From an uncultured Lachnospiraceae bacterium (GTDB taxonomy: Bacteria; Bacillota; Clostridia; Lachnospirales; Lachnospiraceae): a DNA stretch of 58,396 nucleotides. The position numbers and the translations under genes are program-made. The notes under the pieces were generated by a model. The model did not search any database. It was not told the origin of the DNA and was given only the letters and a program-made list of their open reading frames with translations. Location: NCBI GenBank assembly GCA_910584785.1, contig CAJUDX010000008.1, positions 14,384 to 72,779 on the forward strand, given 5' to 3'. Positions 7,968 to 16,032 of this stretch are shown here, piece by piece; within the stretch, counting starts at the first letter, position 1, and each line of letters opens with the position of its first letter.

Positions 7968-9002
7968 TTAGATTGTGTTCAGTAAGGCTTTAAAGTCCTG
8001 AACAAACTGGTGTATGGCCTCTTCTCTGGTTGCCCAGGAAGTGACGAAGCGAACAATGGTGTGAGTTTCGTCGTAGGGGCCAATGTCCTGGAATTGGTAG
8101 TTTTCCCGAAGCTTGGCAATAAGAGAATTGGAGAGAATCGGGAACTGTTGGTTGGTGGAAGAATCCGAATCCAGGGGGATGCTGCATTCTAAGAAGGCTT
8201 TTTTTAAGATTGCCGCCATTTTATTGCTGTGGGCTGCCATATCATAGAGGAGGTTATTTTGGAACAGCTCCTCAAATTGGATGCCTAACAGGAAACCTTT
8301 AGCGAGCATAGCGCCTTTTTGCTTCATCATATAGCGGAAATCCGGTTTTAAATCAGGGTGGGTAATAACTAAGGCTTCTCCGAATAAAGCACCATTTTTG
8401 GTTCCTCCAATATAGAATACATCGGTAAGGCGGGCAATGTCAGCCATAGTCAAGTCGTTGATTTCGCTGGTCAGTGCAGCACCCAGGCGTGCGCCGTCTA
8501 AGAAGAGATAGAGATTCTTTTCATGGCAGTATCCAGAGAGGGCCTCCAGCTCGGCAAGGGTGTATTGGGTGCCGATTTCAGTGGAATTGGAGATATAAAC
8601 CATTTTTGGCTGTACCATATGTTCATCGGTATGGAAGTCAAGGGTTTTCTGGATAAGCGAGGGTGTCAGTTTACCGTCAGGGGAAGGCTGAAATAAAACC
8701 TTATGCCCGGTGGATTCGATTGCGCCGGTTTCATGTACGTTGATATGTCCGGTTTCTGCGGCAATGGCTGCCTGATGCGGGCGCAGGGCGGAGCTGATAA
8801 CAAGAAGATTTGTCTGTGTTCCGCCGACAAGCAGGTGAATATCGACATCATCTCGTTTGATTTCCTGTTTTATTAATTCGCGGGCATGCTGGGAGTGGGT
8901 ATCCATGCTGTAGCCGGTATTTTGTTCCTGGCTGGCTTTAAGCAGGGCTTCCATAATCCGCGGATGTGTGGCTTCGCTGTAGTCATTGTTAAAGCAATAC
9001 AT
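7968..9002 (-). CDS. L-threonine aldolase-like PLP enzyme
   Basis: The 344-residue fold-type I PLP enzyme resembles low-specificity L-threonine aldolase (threonine to glycine plus acetaldehyde). Visible family features are CFNNDYSEATHPRIMEALL at the N-terminus, the His of AETGHINVHETGAIE, FLDGARLGAAL with the PLP-contacting Asp, and GGTKNGALFGEALV with the probable Schiff-base Lys. The start at 9002 follows AAGGAGG 8 bases upstream; an in-frame ATG at 9023 lies before that RBS and is unlikely. It is a monocistronic gene. Beta-eliminating lyase activity on another amino acid cannot be excluded. Confidence 0.88.
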   Translation of the reverse strand: MYCFNNDYSEATHPRIMEALLKASQEQNTGYSMDTHSQHARELIKQEIKRDDVDIHLLVGGTQTNLLVISSALRPHQAAIAAETGHINVHETGAIESTGHKVLFQPSPDGKLTPSLIQKTLDFHTDEHMVQPKMVYISNSTEIGTQYTLAELEALSGYCHEKNLYLFLDGARLGAALTSEINDLTMADIARLTDVFYIGGTKNGALFGEALVITHPDLKPDFRYMMKQKGAMLAKGFLLGIQFEELFQNNLLYDMAAHSNKMAAILKKAFLECSIPLDSDSSTNQQFPILSNSLIAKLRENYQFQDIGPYDETHTIVRFVTSWATREEAIHQFVQDFKALLNTI

Positions 9003-9178
9003 GTTGATTTCCTCCTTGTACATGTACTCTAAGGATTTGTGGGGCTGAGTACATGATTAAGGCTATCATAACATGAATAAAGGCGGAAAGGCAAGACTCG
9101 TCGTGTATTTTGCACAAAAGTTTCTGTCAATTATGGTGCAGCGGTCTGCTGCATACAAAAATTAGGGGAAAGAAAGTG

Positions 9179-9207
9179 TTGACGTTGTGTAGGGCTGGTG
9201 TTATAGT
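9179..9207 (+). promoter_or_regulatory. sigma-A promoter for degV-like gene
   Basis: TTGACG (9179-9184) and TATAGT (9202-9207) are separated by 17 bases. The DegV-like gene starts about 190 bases downstream. An open frame across this promoter is therefore not regarded as a gene. Confidence 0.75.
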
Positions 9208-9394
9208 GTTCAATACGGGTAAAGAAGGACGGTTGCTGGCGCCGGATGCATCGGCATATTCACTGGAATTTAGGCCGGGATGCCTGTCTGAAGATGATGT
9301 GGTCAGTACATTGGATTTAGCTTGGCGCAGGAAGGTTTGACTAAGGAGAATGGATGGGTTCAGGCGATTGTTACTGGACAAAATGGAGGTTTTT

Positions 9395-10282
9395 ATGAAA
9401 GAGACAGGGATTGTTACAGACAGTCACAGCAGTATAGGACAGGAGAAGGCAGAGGAGTTGGGAATTATGGTTCTTCCTATGCCTTTTTATATTGGTGAGG
9501 AATGTTTTTATGAGGGAGTGACACTTTCGCGGGAGAAATTTTTTCAAAAACTGGATTCCGGTGTGGAAATTACGACGTCGCAGCCTTCGCCGACAGAGGT
9601 GATGAAGCTTTGGGACAGGGCATTGGAGGAGTATAGGACGATTTTGTATTTGCCAATCAGCAGCGGGTTGAGCGGTTCTTGTGAAACAGCAGAAATTTTA
9701 GCACGGGAAGAATCCTATGAGGGACGTGTTTTTGTGGTGGATAACGGCAGAGTTTCCACACCGCTGCACCGTTCCGTTTTGGATGCACTGGAATTAGTGG
9801 ATGAGGGATATTCTGCGGCAGAGATTAAAGAAATATTAGAAAAAAGTAAGATGGATATGGTAATTTACATTGGCGTGCAGACCTTGGAACATTTAAAGCG
9901 GGGCGGAAGAATTACTCCGGCGGCAGCTGCTTTGGGAAGTGTTTTAAATGTAAAGCCGGTGTTAAAGCTGGATGTGGGAAATCTGGATGTTTTTAAGAAA
10001 TGCCGGGGATTTGCCAAGGCGAAAAAGACGATGCTCGAGGCAATAAGGTATGATATGGAAACTAAATTTGCAGAGGCATTATCCAGGGGAGAGATTACCA
10101 TGATGGCAGCTTCGAGTGCATCAGAGGAGGAAACGAAAGCCTGGGTAAAGGAAATCGAAGAAGCATTTCCCGGTATGCCTGTGCTTTCGGACTATCTGTC
10201 CATGGGTGTTTCCTGTCATATCGGCTATGGTGGCCTGGGCATCGGCTGTGCCTGCCGTCCGAAGCGGACTGGCAGGAAATAG
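9395..10282 (+). CDS. DegV family fatty-acid-binding protein
   Basis: The 295-residue product shows the DegV pattern: GIVTDSHSSIG at the N-terminus, TTSQPSPTEV, LPISSGLSGSCETAEILA and TLEHLKRGGRITPAAAALG. Known DegV/FakB proteins bind a fatty acid and present it to the FakA kinase. The ATG at 9395 has GGAGG 5 bases upstream. The last codons (CACRPKRTGRK) are encoded by a near-perfect palindrome (10251-10276) and do not look like a normal DegV C-terminus. The end of the gene may thus have been altered by repeat insertion. Confidence 0.88.
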   Translation: MKETGIVTDSHSSIGQEKAEELGIMVLPMPFYIGEECFYEGVTLSREKFFQKLDSGVEITTSQPSPTEVMKLWDRALEEYRTILYLPISSGLSGSCETAEILAREESYEGRVFVVDNGRVSTPLHRSVLDALELVDEGYSAAEIKEILEKSKMDMVIYIGVQTLEHLKRGGRITPAAAALGSVLNVKPVLKLDVGNLDVFKKCRGFAKAKKTMLEAIRYDMETKFAEALSRGEITMMAASSASEEETKAWVKEIEEAFPGMPVLSDYLSMGVSCHIGYGGLGIGCACRPKRTGRK

Positions 10283-10298
10283 GCAAAGCCCTGCCTAT
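10251..10298. repeat. REP-like palindromes overlapping the 3' end of the degV-like gene
   Basis: CCTGCC-GTCCG-AAG-CGGAC-T-GGCAGG (10251-10276) forms one strong nested hairpin. ATAGGC/GCCTAT (10279-10284 and 10293-10298) forms a second. The core GTCCGAAGCGGAC resembles the GGACGAAGTCC hairpins of the 6192-6380 repeats. GGCAGGAAAT recurs at 10324. The first hairpin lies inside the coding region. Confidence 0.65.
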
Positions 10299-10343
10299 CG
10301 CTACGACATGTGTCTGCAGAGACGGCAGGAAATCGCGTGAAAA

Positions 10344-11513
10344 TCAGATAATTAAAATTTCTTCCTGGACAGGGCCGTAAATCTTAATCTGCTTATCTAA
10401 CGTGATGTGAACGTCGTATTCCAGGCGCACGCCATAGGTTTCGGTGTAAATACCGGGTTCAACGGAAAACATGGTTCCTGGAAGCAGGCTGCGGTCATCA
10501 TGGGTTTCAAAATCGTCCAGATTTGCACCGATACCGTGGCAGTTGTGTCCAATGTTATGACCAGTTCGATGCATGATGCATGATGCCAGTTGTTCTTTTT
10601 CAAAATAAGAACGAAGCAGGGCATCGACATCACAGCCGCGTAAGGGGAGGTTTTCGTCTAGTTGTTTGCGTATATAGTTTAAGGCGAGTTTGCGTGCGTG
10701 GTTTACCGTATTAAACAGCCGCTGGTATTCCGGGTCAATATCGGGTCCGATATTCATACACCAGGAAATATCATAATAAACGGCATTTTCTTCTGGAAGC
10801 CGTCCAGCGATGTCGATAATAAGACGGCTGCCTTCCTGAATAGGCCTAGAACTCTCTGGGGAAGGTTCATAGCCGGGGTTGCAGGCATGTTCATCGATAC
10901 CAAAAAACGGAGGTGAATCCATGTAAATAGGTTCGCTGGCAATCAATTCCTGCATTTTTTTAAGAAGCATCCATTCATTAATCGGTGTTTGACTGTCCAG
11001 GCTTTGGCGAATCCACTGAAACGTTTTATCGAGAATCCGATGGATAATGATGCCGGCCCGCTGATGGGAATCGATTTGAGCTTTAGTTAATACCGCGCCA
11101 AAATGCTGCAGCAGATCGGCAGAAGATACCAGTTGAACGTCAAAGGTTTTCAGATAGTCTATCAGACCGGCATCCATGGAACTGACGGTGGGGACATTGC
11201 CGTCCGGGGAGTACTGGCAGGCGATGCGTCCATCTTTGGGAAGAATGGAAAAAAGAGCATCTTTCTGTCCCCGTATTCCCTGGTAGAGGATTTTTTTCCC
11301 CGGAAGATGATCCAAAAGAAGCGGTTCAATGGCTGATAAAAGTTTTATCGGCTCTCCCCTGACCGGAATATAGTAAAACAGGCGGCGGGTGCACTTTCTT
11401 TCGGTTAAATCCAGGAAATCCTGGGAGATAAAGTCATGACCGTGAAAATCTGTAAACAGCCAGCCGTCGAGCCGGGAGGTTAAGAGAAGGTGCTGGATTT
11501 TTGCCAGATCCAT
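10344..11513 (-). CDS. M24 family metallopeptidase (Xaa-Pro peptidase-like)
   Basis: The 389-residue cytoplasmic enzyme has a creatinase-type N-terminal domain (about 1-150) and a pita-bread catalytic domain. Metal-ligand motifs are in place: IDIAG and YYDISW (Asp pair), HRTGHNIGHN (His), SVEPGIYTE (Glu) and VRLEYDVHI (Glu). It should cleave X-Pro bonds in dipeptides or at peptide N-termini. AAGGAG lies 10 bases upstream of the ATG. It follows an ECF-like membrane protein gene's direction but is transcribed after none within 15 bases, as the two minus-strand genes are adjacent (11513/11529) and likely co-transcribed. Confidence 0.88.
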   Translation of the reverse strand: MDLAKIQHLLLTSRLDGWLFTDFHGHDFISQDFLDLTERKCTRRLFYYIPVRGEPIKLLSAIEPLLLDHLPGKKILYQGIRGQKDALFSILPKDGRIACQYSPDGNVPTVSSMDAGLIDYLKTFDVQLVSSADLLQHFGAVLTKAQIDSHQRAGIIIHRILDKTFQWIRQSLDSQTPINEWMLLKKMQELIASEPIYMDSPPFFGIDEHACNPGYEPSPESSRPIQEGSRLIIDIAGRLPEENAVYYDISWCMNIGPDIDPEYQRLFNTVNHARKLALNYIRKQLDENLPLRGCDVDALLRSYFEKEQLASCIMHRTGHNIGHNCHGIGANLDDFETHDDRSLLPGTMFSVEPGIYTETYGVRLEYDVHITLDKQIKIYGPVQEEILII

Positions 11514-11528
11514 AGGGATTCATCTCCT

Positions 11529-12143
11529 TTATTTGTGCGCAATGCGGTGATAAGCAGAGGTAATGGGCACATAGAGAAGCATGATGCCGATAACCGTGAA
11601 AACTGCATTAATCATGGTCGCCGGAATGGAGGAAATCTCAGCAACCAGTGCGGCGTTTAAGGAACTTCCCAAAAGAATCAGTTCAGCTACAGACCAGATA
11701 AAATCCACTACAATATTTGTAATTCCATAGACTGCGGCACAGATAACTGCGTACAGATATTCTTTCTGCTTATTGCCCGCGGCACGTTTTTTCATCGCGG
11801 CAAACAGGGCGCCGACAAACAGGCATTTGATGATGGAACTGACAAATACATTGGGAATGGAATGAAGGTAGCCGTTTAATAAGTCAAAAATAACCAGCCC
11901 TAAAACGGAAGCAATCGCTGAGCGCCGCCCGCCCAGGCAGATAACTGCCAGCATAACAAAAATATGACCAAAATGTAAAAACGGTGTTCCCACAGCCGCG
12001 GGAAGAGGAATCCTGAAGGACTGGATGCCTAAAAAGATTACTGCGGCAAAAAAAGCGGTCATTACTGTGGAAGTGATATTGATTGAAGATTCAGGGTTTA
12101 TGGAGTGGGAAGAAAGCCCTGCTGCTGATTTTCCATAACGCAT
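11529..12143 (-). CDS. ECF transporter S component-like membrane protein
   Basis: The 204-residue product has five or six hydrophobic helices and the pattern of ECF substrate-binding (S) subunits: GTPFLHFGHIFVMLAVICLG then GRRSAIASVLGLVIFDLL. S components bind vitamins or other micronutrients and share an EcfAA'T module, which is not in this window. The gene is upstream of, and probably co-transcribed with, the M24 peptidase. The substrate is not recognisable and no riboswitch was identified upstream. The ATG at 12143 lacks a strong RBS. Confidence 0.7.
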   Translation of the reverse strand: MRYGKSAAGLSSHSINPESSINITSTVMTAFFAAVIFLGIQSFRIPLPAAVGTPFLHFGHIFVMLAVICLGGRRSAIASVLGLVIFDLLNGYLHSIPNVFVSSIIKCLFVGALFAAMKKRAAGNKQKEYLYAVICAAVYGITNIVVDFIWSVAELILLGSSLNAALVAEISSIPATMINAVFTVIGIMLLYVPITSAYHRIAHK

Positions 12144-12180
12144 TGTAAATACCTCATTTCTTTAAAATTTGCCTTTGGTT

Positions 12181-12224
12181 TGTTTTATCATGTGCTGTAT
12201 TTTGTTTTACCATGTGCTGCATGA
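12181..12224. repeat. 22-bp imperfect tandem duplication
   Basis: Two copies, 12181-12202 and 12203-12224, share TGTTTTA(T/C)CATGTGCTG. They lie between the divergent ECF-like and HD genes and may overlap promoter elements. Confidence 0.65.
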
Positions 12225-12375
12225 TGATAATTATCGTCGGCATCCGGTTTTGTGGGGGATGGCGGATGCTTTGTTCTTAAGGCAGAGTATAGCATTAATT
12301 TGGAATGGTTCATATAACCAGTTTTTAATTATTTTATCAGTCCAGTTGGAAGAGAAATGGAAGGGAGAGAAGGAA

Positions 12376-13149
12376 ATGATTGATCTGCAATATGCAAAAG
12401 AACGGTTTGTAAATTACCTGGAAGGCTATGACCGAAAGGATGATAAAATTCATCTGAAAGAGGTTCATACCTTCTGTGTCCTTAATGCTGCGGACGAGAT
12501 TTGTAACGGGGAAGGGATGAAAGAAGAGGATCATCGGCTGGCTCTTTTGATTGCGCTTCTTCATGATATTGGGCGGTTTGAGCAGCTCAGGCAGTTTGGC
12601 AGTTTTAATGACCAGCTGTTCAATCATGCAGATTTTGGCGTGAAGGTATTGTTTGAGGATGGGATGATTAGGCAGTTTATTGAAGATTCGCAGTATGATT
12701 CTGTGATTCAAAAGGCAATCAAGTATCATTCCCTGTATTCTCTTGATGCAGTAGACGGATTAACGGAGAGGGAAAGGCTGCACTGTCAGATTATCCGGGA
12801 TGCTGATAAACTGGATAACTTTCGGGTAAAGGATACGGAACGGGTGGAAACCCTGTTTGATACACCGGAAGAGACCGTGGAGATGGAAGAGATCAGCCCA
12901 GTGGTGCTTGCCGCTGTGAGAAACCGAAAAAGTGTGGTTTCCGGGGAGCGGGTAACACACCTGGACTGCTGGGTTTCCTATCTGGCATTTATTTTTGATT
13001 TGAATTTTGCCACCAGTGTTCGGTGGATTTTAAAACAGGATTATCTGAACCGGAATATTGATCGTATAAACTATAAAAATCCGCAGACGAAGAAGGCGAT
13101 GGAAGAGATTCGTGAAATTTGTAATGCTTATCTTCGGGAACGGGCGTAG
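12376..13149 (+). CDS. HD domain phosphohydrolase
   Basis: The 257-residue product contains an HD domain: EVHTFCVLNAADEIC supplies the first His, LLIALLHDIGRFEQL the HD pair, YHSLYSL a further His and IIRDADKLDN the C-terminal Asp. HD proteins are metal-dependent phosphohydrolases acting on nucleotides or signalling molecules; the substrate here is unknown. The ATG at 12376 follows a purine-rich AGAAGGAA; the frame extends to 12169 without an RBS. The gene faces asnA and shares a terminator region with it. Confidence 0.82.
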   Translation: MIDLQYAKERFVNYLEGYDRKDDKIHLKEVHTFCVLNAADEICNGEGMKEEDHRLALLIALLHDIGRFEQLRQFGSFNDQLFNHADFGVKVLFEDGMIRQFIEDSQYDSVIQKAIKYHSLYSLDAVDGLTERERLHCQIIRDADKLDNFRVKDTERVETLFDTPEETVEMEEISPVVLAAVRNRKSVVSGERVTHLDCWVSYLAFIFDLNFATSVRWILKQDYLNRNIDRINYKNPQTKKAMEEIREICNAYLRERA

Positions 13150-13162
13150 AATAACGAAAAAA

Positions 13163-13192
13163 AGGGAGCGGATTCTTCCGCTTCCTCTTCTT
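13163..13192. terminator. terminator between HD gene and asnA
   Basis: GGAGCGGA and TCCGCTTCC form a hairpin with loop TTCT (13165-13183). A pyrimidine-rich tract follows on the + strand and an A-run precedes it, so it may work in both directions. Confidence 0.65.
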
Positions 13193-13201
13193 TTGGTCGC
13201 C

Positions 13202-14209
13202 TTATAATAAAATAATATTGTTTTTCCTGCATTCTTCCCGCATCTCCTTCGTCCAGATGCTTGCCTGAACCTCGCCGATATGGGCACGGTTTAACAAAAG
13301 CATACATAACCTGGACTGACCGATGCCGCCGCCGATGGTATAGGGAAGCTCTCCATTTAACAGCATACGATGATAAGGAAGGTTTTTGCGTTCTTCGCAG
13401 CCTGCTTTTTTTAACTGCTCCTCCAGGGCTTTTTCATCGACGCGAATGCCCATGCTGGAGATTTCCAGAGCACAGTTTAAGGTGTCATACCAGAACAGGA
13501 TATCGCCGTTTAAACTCCAGTCATCATAGTCCGGGGCGCGTCCGTCGTGGGGTTTTCCGTTGGCAAGCTTATCACCGATCTTCATTAAGAATACGCAGCC
13601 CAGTTCCCTGGTAATCAGGTTTTCGCGCTCCTTTGGTGTTTTGTCCGGGTAGCGCTCTTCCAGTTCCTGGGTAGTAATAAAGTGGATTTCGTCGGGCAAG
13701 TGTTTTACAGCCTGAGGGTATTTGTACCATACTTCGTGTTCCATGTGCTTGATGATTTTAAAAAGCTGGCGTACCACAGACTGCAAGGTTTCCATGGTGC
13801 GCTCTTCTTTGGTAATAACCATTTCCCAGTCCCACTGATCAACATAGCAGGAATGAAGATTATCCATCTCTTCATCGCGGCGGATAGCGTTCATGTTGGT
13901 ATAGAGTCCTTCGCCGGGCTTGAAGCCGTATTCTTTTAAGGCCATGCGCTTCCATTTGGCAAGGGAGTGAACGACCTCTAAGGTTTCGCCGGGAATGCCC
14001 AGCATATCAAAGGCTACAGGGCGTTCTACGCCGTTTAAGTCATCGTTTAAACCGCTGCTTTTTTCGACAAAGAGCGGGGCCGAGATGCGCTCGAAATGCA
14101 TTTCCCGTCCAAGCTCTTTCTGAAAGGTGTCCCGGATATATTTGATTGCATCCTGGGTTTCCCTGATGGTTAAGTGGGGATCATAGTGATCCGGTAAAAT
14201 AAGTGCCAT
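13202..14209 (-). CDS. asnA: aspartate--ammonia ligase AsnA
   Basis: The 335-residue cytoplasmic enzyme makes asparagine from aspartate, ammonia and ATP. Characteristic AsnA segments are visible: ETQDAIKYIRDTFQKEL, FERISAPLFVEKSSGLNDDL, VERPVAFD, YTNMNAIRRDE, YVDQWDWE and GGGIGQSRLCMLLL near the C-terminus. It is a class II aminoacyl-tRNA-synthetase-like fold and has the usual family length. It is monocistronic. The 14282-14367 leader on the same strand has two hairpins but no T-box motif. Confidence 0.96.
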   Translation of the reverse strand: MALILPDHYDPHLTIRETQDAIKYIRDTFQKELGREMHFERISAPLFVEKSSGLNDDLNGVERPVAFDMLGIPGETLEVVHSLAKWKRMALKEYGFKPGEGLYTNMNAIRRDEEMDNLHSCYVDQWDWEMVITKEERTMETLQSVVRQLFKIIKHMEHEVWYKYPQAVKHLPDEIHFITTQELEERYPDKTPKERENLITRELGCVFLMKIGDKLANGKPHDGRAPDYDDWSLNGDILFWYDTLNCALEISSMGIRVDEKALEEQLKKAGCEERKNLPYHRMLLNGELPYTIGGGIGQSRLCMLLLNRAHIGEVQASIWTKEMREECRKNNIILL

Positions 14210-14281
14210 AGATTTTTCCTCCGATTTTGTTTCGATTTTTTGTTCCGATTTTTGCTTCGTTTTTCCTTACTGTGAAAGTTC

Positions 14282-14367
14282 ACCGCCGATTAGGCGGTTT
14301 AAGTTCAGGTATTCCAAGTGCGCCCAGCAGATTTTCATTTATGGTGGTATGACCGCTTGTGGGCGCA
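14282..14367 (-). promoter_or_regulatory. two-hairpin leader element upstream of asnA
   Basis: TGCGCCCA (14319-14326) pairs with TGGGCGCA (14360-14367), and ACCGCC (14282-14287) pairs with GGCGGT (14293-14298). Read on the minus strand, the large hairpin precedes a short one that lies about 70 bases from the asnA start. No run of U follows directly. It could be a leader RNA of asnA or a dispersed palindromic element. Confidence 0.45.
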
Positions 14368-14461
14368 TGAAGGTTTATAAAGAAATACGTACTGCTGCAT
14401 GAAAAACTCTTTACTATGGTAGCACTTACCGGGAATTGGCGCAACTGTTTTGCCAAGATTC

Positions 14462-14490
14462 TTGCAAAAAAAGGCGTTTGGCGGTATACT
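14462..14490 (+). promoter_or_regulatory. sigma-A promoter for MATE gene and possibly the defence-like trio
   Basis: TTGCAA (14462-14467), a 17-base spacer and TATACT (14485-14490) are close to consensus. The MATE start codon is about 145 bases downstream. Confidence 0.75.
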
Positions 14491-14634
14491 TTTTCTTAGA
14501 ATATGGCAGAAGTGTCAAAATGTTTTTTGCCGCTTCGTATGATTTAGGCGATTTTCATGGATTTTGCCTGCTGCTGTGAATGTGTGAACAATAACGATTT
14601 CTTCGAACAGAAAAAAGATAAGGAGCTGTTGGGG

Positions 14635-15999
14635 ATGAAAAGTGCAATGACACAAGAAAAACGCTATGAGATGATGATAAATATGCCGGTTTCCCGCCTG
14701 ATTCCAAAGCTGGCGGTGCCGACGATTATCAGTATGCTGGTAACGGCGGTTTATAATATGGCAGATACTTTTTTTGTCAGCCGGATTGGGACAAGCGCGT
14801 CGGGCGCGGTGGGAATTATTGCTTCACTGATGTTTATGATCCAGGCGATTGGGTTTACGTTTGGTATGGGCAGCGGGAATTATATTTCGCGTTCCCTGGG
14901 GGACCAGGACGGGAAGGAAGCGACAAGGGCAGCGGCGACGGCATTTTTCAGTGTGCTGATCATCGGGATGCTGATGATTGCAGTTGGGGTGCCGCTGATG
15001 AAGCCGCTTGTCTATCTTCTGGGGGCAACGCCCACAATTGCGCCATATGCGATGGAGTACATGCGCTATATTTTGTATGCCGCGCCGTTTATGCTGTGTT
15101 CTTATGTGATGAATAATATTCTCCGGTCGCAGGGGATTGCGCTTTATGCGATGTTTGGGATTACAGCGGGCGGAATATTAAATATGATTCTTGACCCGAT
15201 TTTTATTTTTAAATTCCACATGGGGATTGCAGGGGCAGCCGTAGCGACGATGATAAGCCAGATAGTGAGTTTTGTGATTTTGCTCTGCCAGTGTAATCTG
15301 CGGGCGGGCAGCATCAAGATTTTGCCTTCGCAGTTTTCACCATCGTTTAGAATGTACGGGATTATCTTCCATGCCGGGCTTCCCTCGCTCTGCCGCCAGG
15401 GTCTGATGAGTATTTCTTCGGTGGTATTAAACTTTGCTGCAGGCCCTTACGGGGATGCGGCGATTGCGGCAATGTCGATCGTTTCTCGGTTTATGATGTT
15501 TATTAACTCCGGTCTGATTGGCTTTGGACAGGGCTTTCAGCCGGTGTGTGGATTTAATTTCGGAGCGAAACGCTATGACCGGGTAATGGAGTCGTTTTGG
15601 TTCTGTGTTAAGGTATCTGTTGTGGTGCTGACGGCTCTGGGGGCCATGAGTTTTGTGCTGGCAAGGCCGATTATTGCAGCGTTTCGAAAAGAGGACCTGG
15701 AGGTTATTGCCATCGGGACAAAGGCTCTCAGGCTTCAGCTTTTAACGATGCCGATTCAGGCGTGGATTATTATGTGCAATATGCTTACCCAGTCGATTGG
15801 GTACGGTTTTCGGGCCTCTCTGGTGGCGATGGGGCGGCAGGGAATATTTTTAATCCCGTCATTGCTTTTGCTTCCTTTAGGTTTTGGGCTTTTGGGTGTG
15901 CAGATGGCTCAGCCGATAGCGGATGTCTGTACCTGTGCGCTGGGGACCGTGATTGTTGTGGGGGTTTTACAGGAGTTTCGGAAAAATGGATGGATATAA
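14635..15999 (+). CDS. MATE family efflux transporter
   Basis: The 454-residue protein has twelve predicted membrane helices and MATE features: LAVPTIISMLVTAVYNMADT, FFVSRIG, GSGNYISRSLGDQDG and, in the second half, GLIGFGQGFQPVCGFNFGA. It exports drugs or metabolites using a cation gradient. The ATG at 14635 follows AGGAG by 9 bases; a longer frame starts at 14557 without support. The DUF262 gene begins only 33 bases after the stop, so read-through transcription into the trio is possible. Confidence 0.93.
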   Translation: MKSAMTQEKRYEMMINMPVSRLIPKLAVPTIISMLVTAVYNMADTFFVSRIGTSASGAVGIIASLMFMIQAIGFTFGMGSGNYISRSLGDQDGKEATRAAATAFFSVLIIGMLMIAVGVPLMKPLVYLLGATPTIAPYAMEYMRYILYAAPFMLCSYVMNNILRSQGIALYAMFGITAGGILNMILDPIFIFKFHMGIAGAAVATMISQIVSFVILLCQCNLRAGSIKILPSQFSPSFRMYGIIFHAGLPSLCRQGLMSISSVVLNFAAGPYGDAAIAAMSIVSRFMMFINSGLIGFGQGFQPVCGFNFGAKRYDRVMESFWFCVKVSVVVLTALGAMSFVLARPIIAAFRKEDLEVIAIGTKALRLQLLTMPIQAWIIMCNMLTQSIGYGFRASLVAMGRQGIFLIPSLLLLPLGFGLLGVQMAQPIADVCTCALGTVIVVGVLQEFRKNGWI

Positions 16000-16032
16000 G
16001 AAAATAATCATAAATAATGCAGGGAGAAGTGT

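Noticed and set aside
9110..9340. 76-codon open frame upstream of the degV-like gene
   Set aside because: It spans a good promoter (9179-9207), has no ribosome-binding site and has no recognisable protein features.
14340..14358. Possible T-box motif (GGTGGTATGACCGC)
   Set aside because: It is on the plus strand, opposite to asnA, and has extra bases between GGTGG and ACCGC; no specifier hairpin or terminator is visible.
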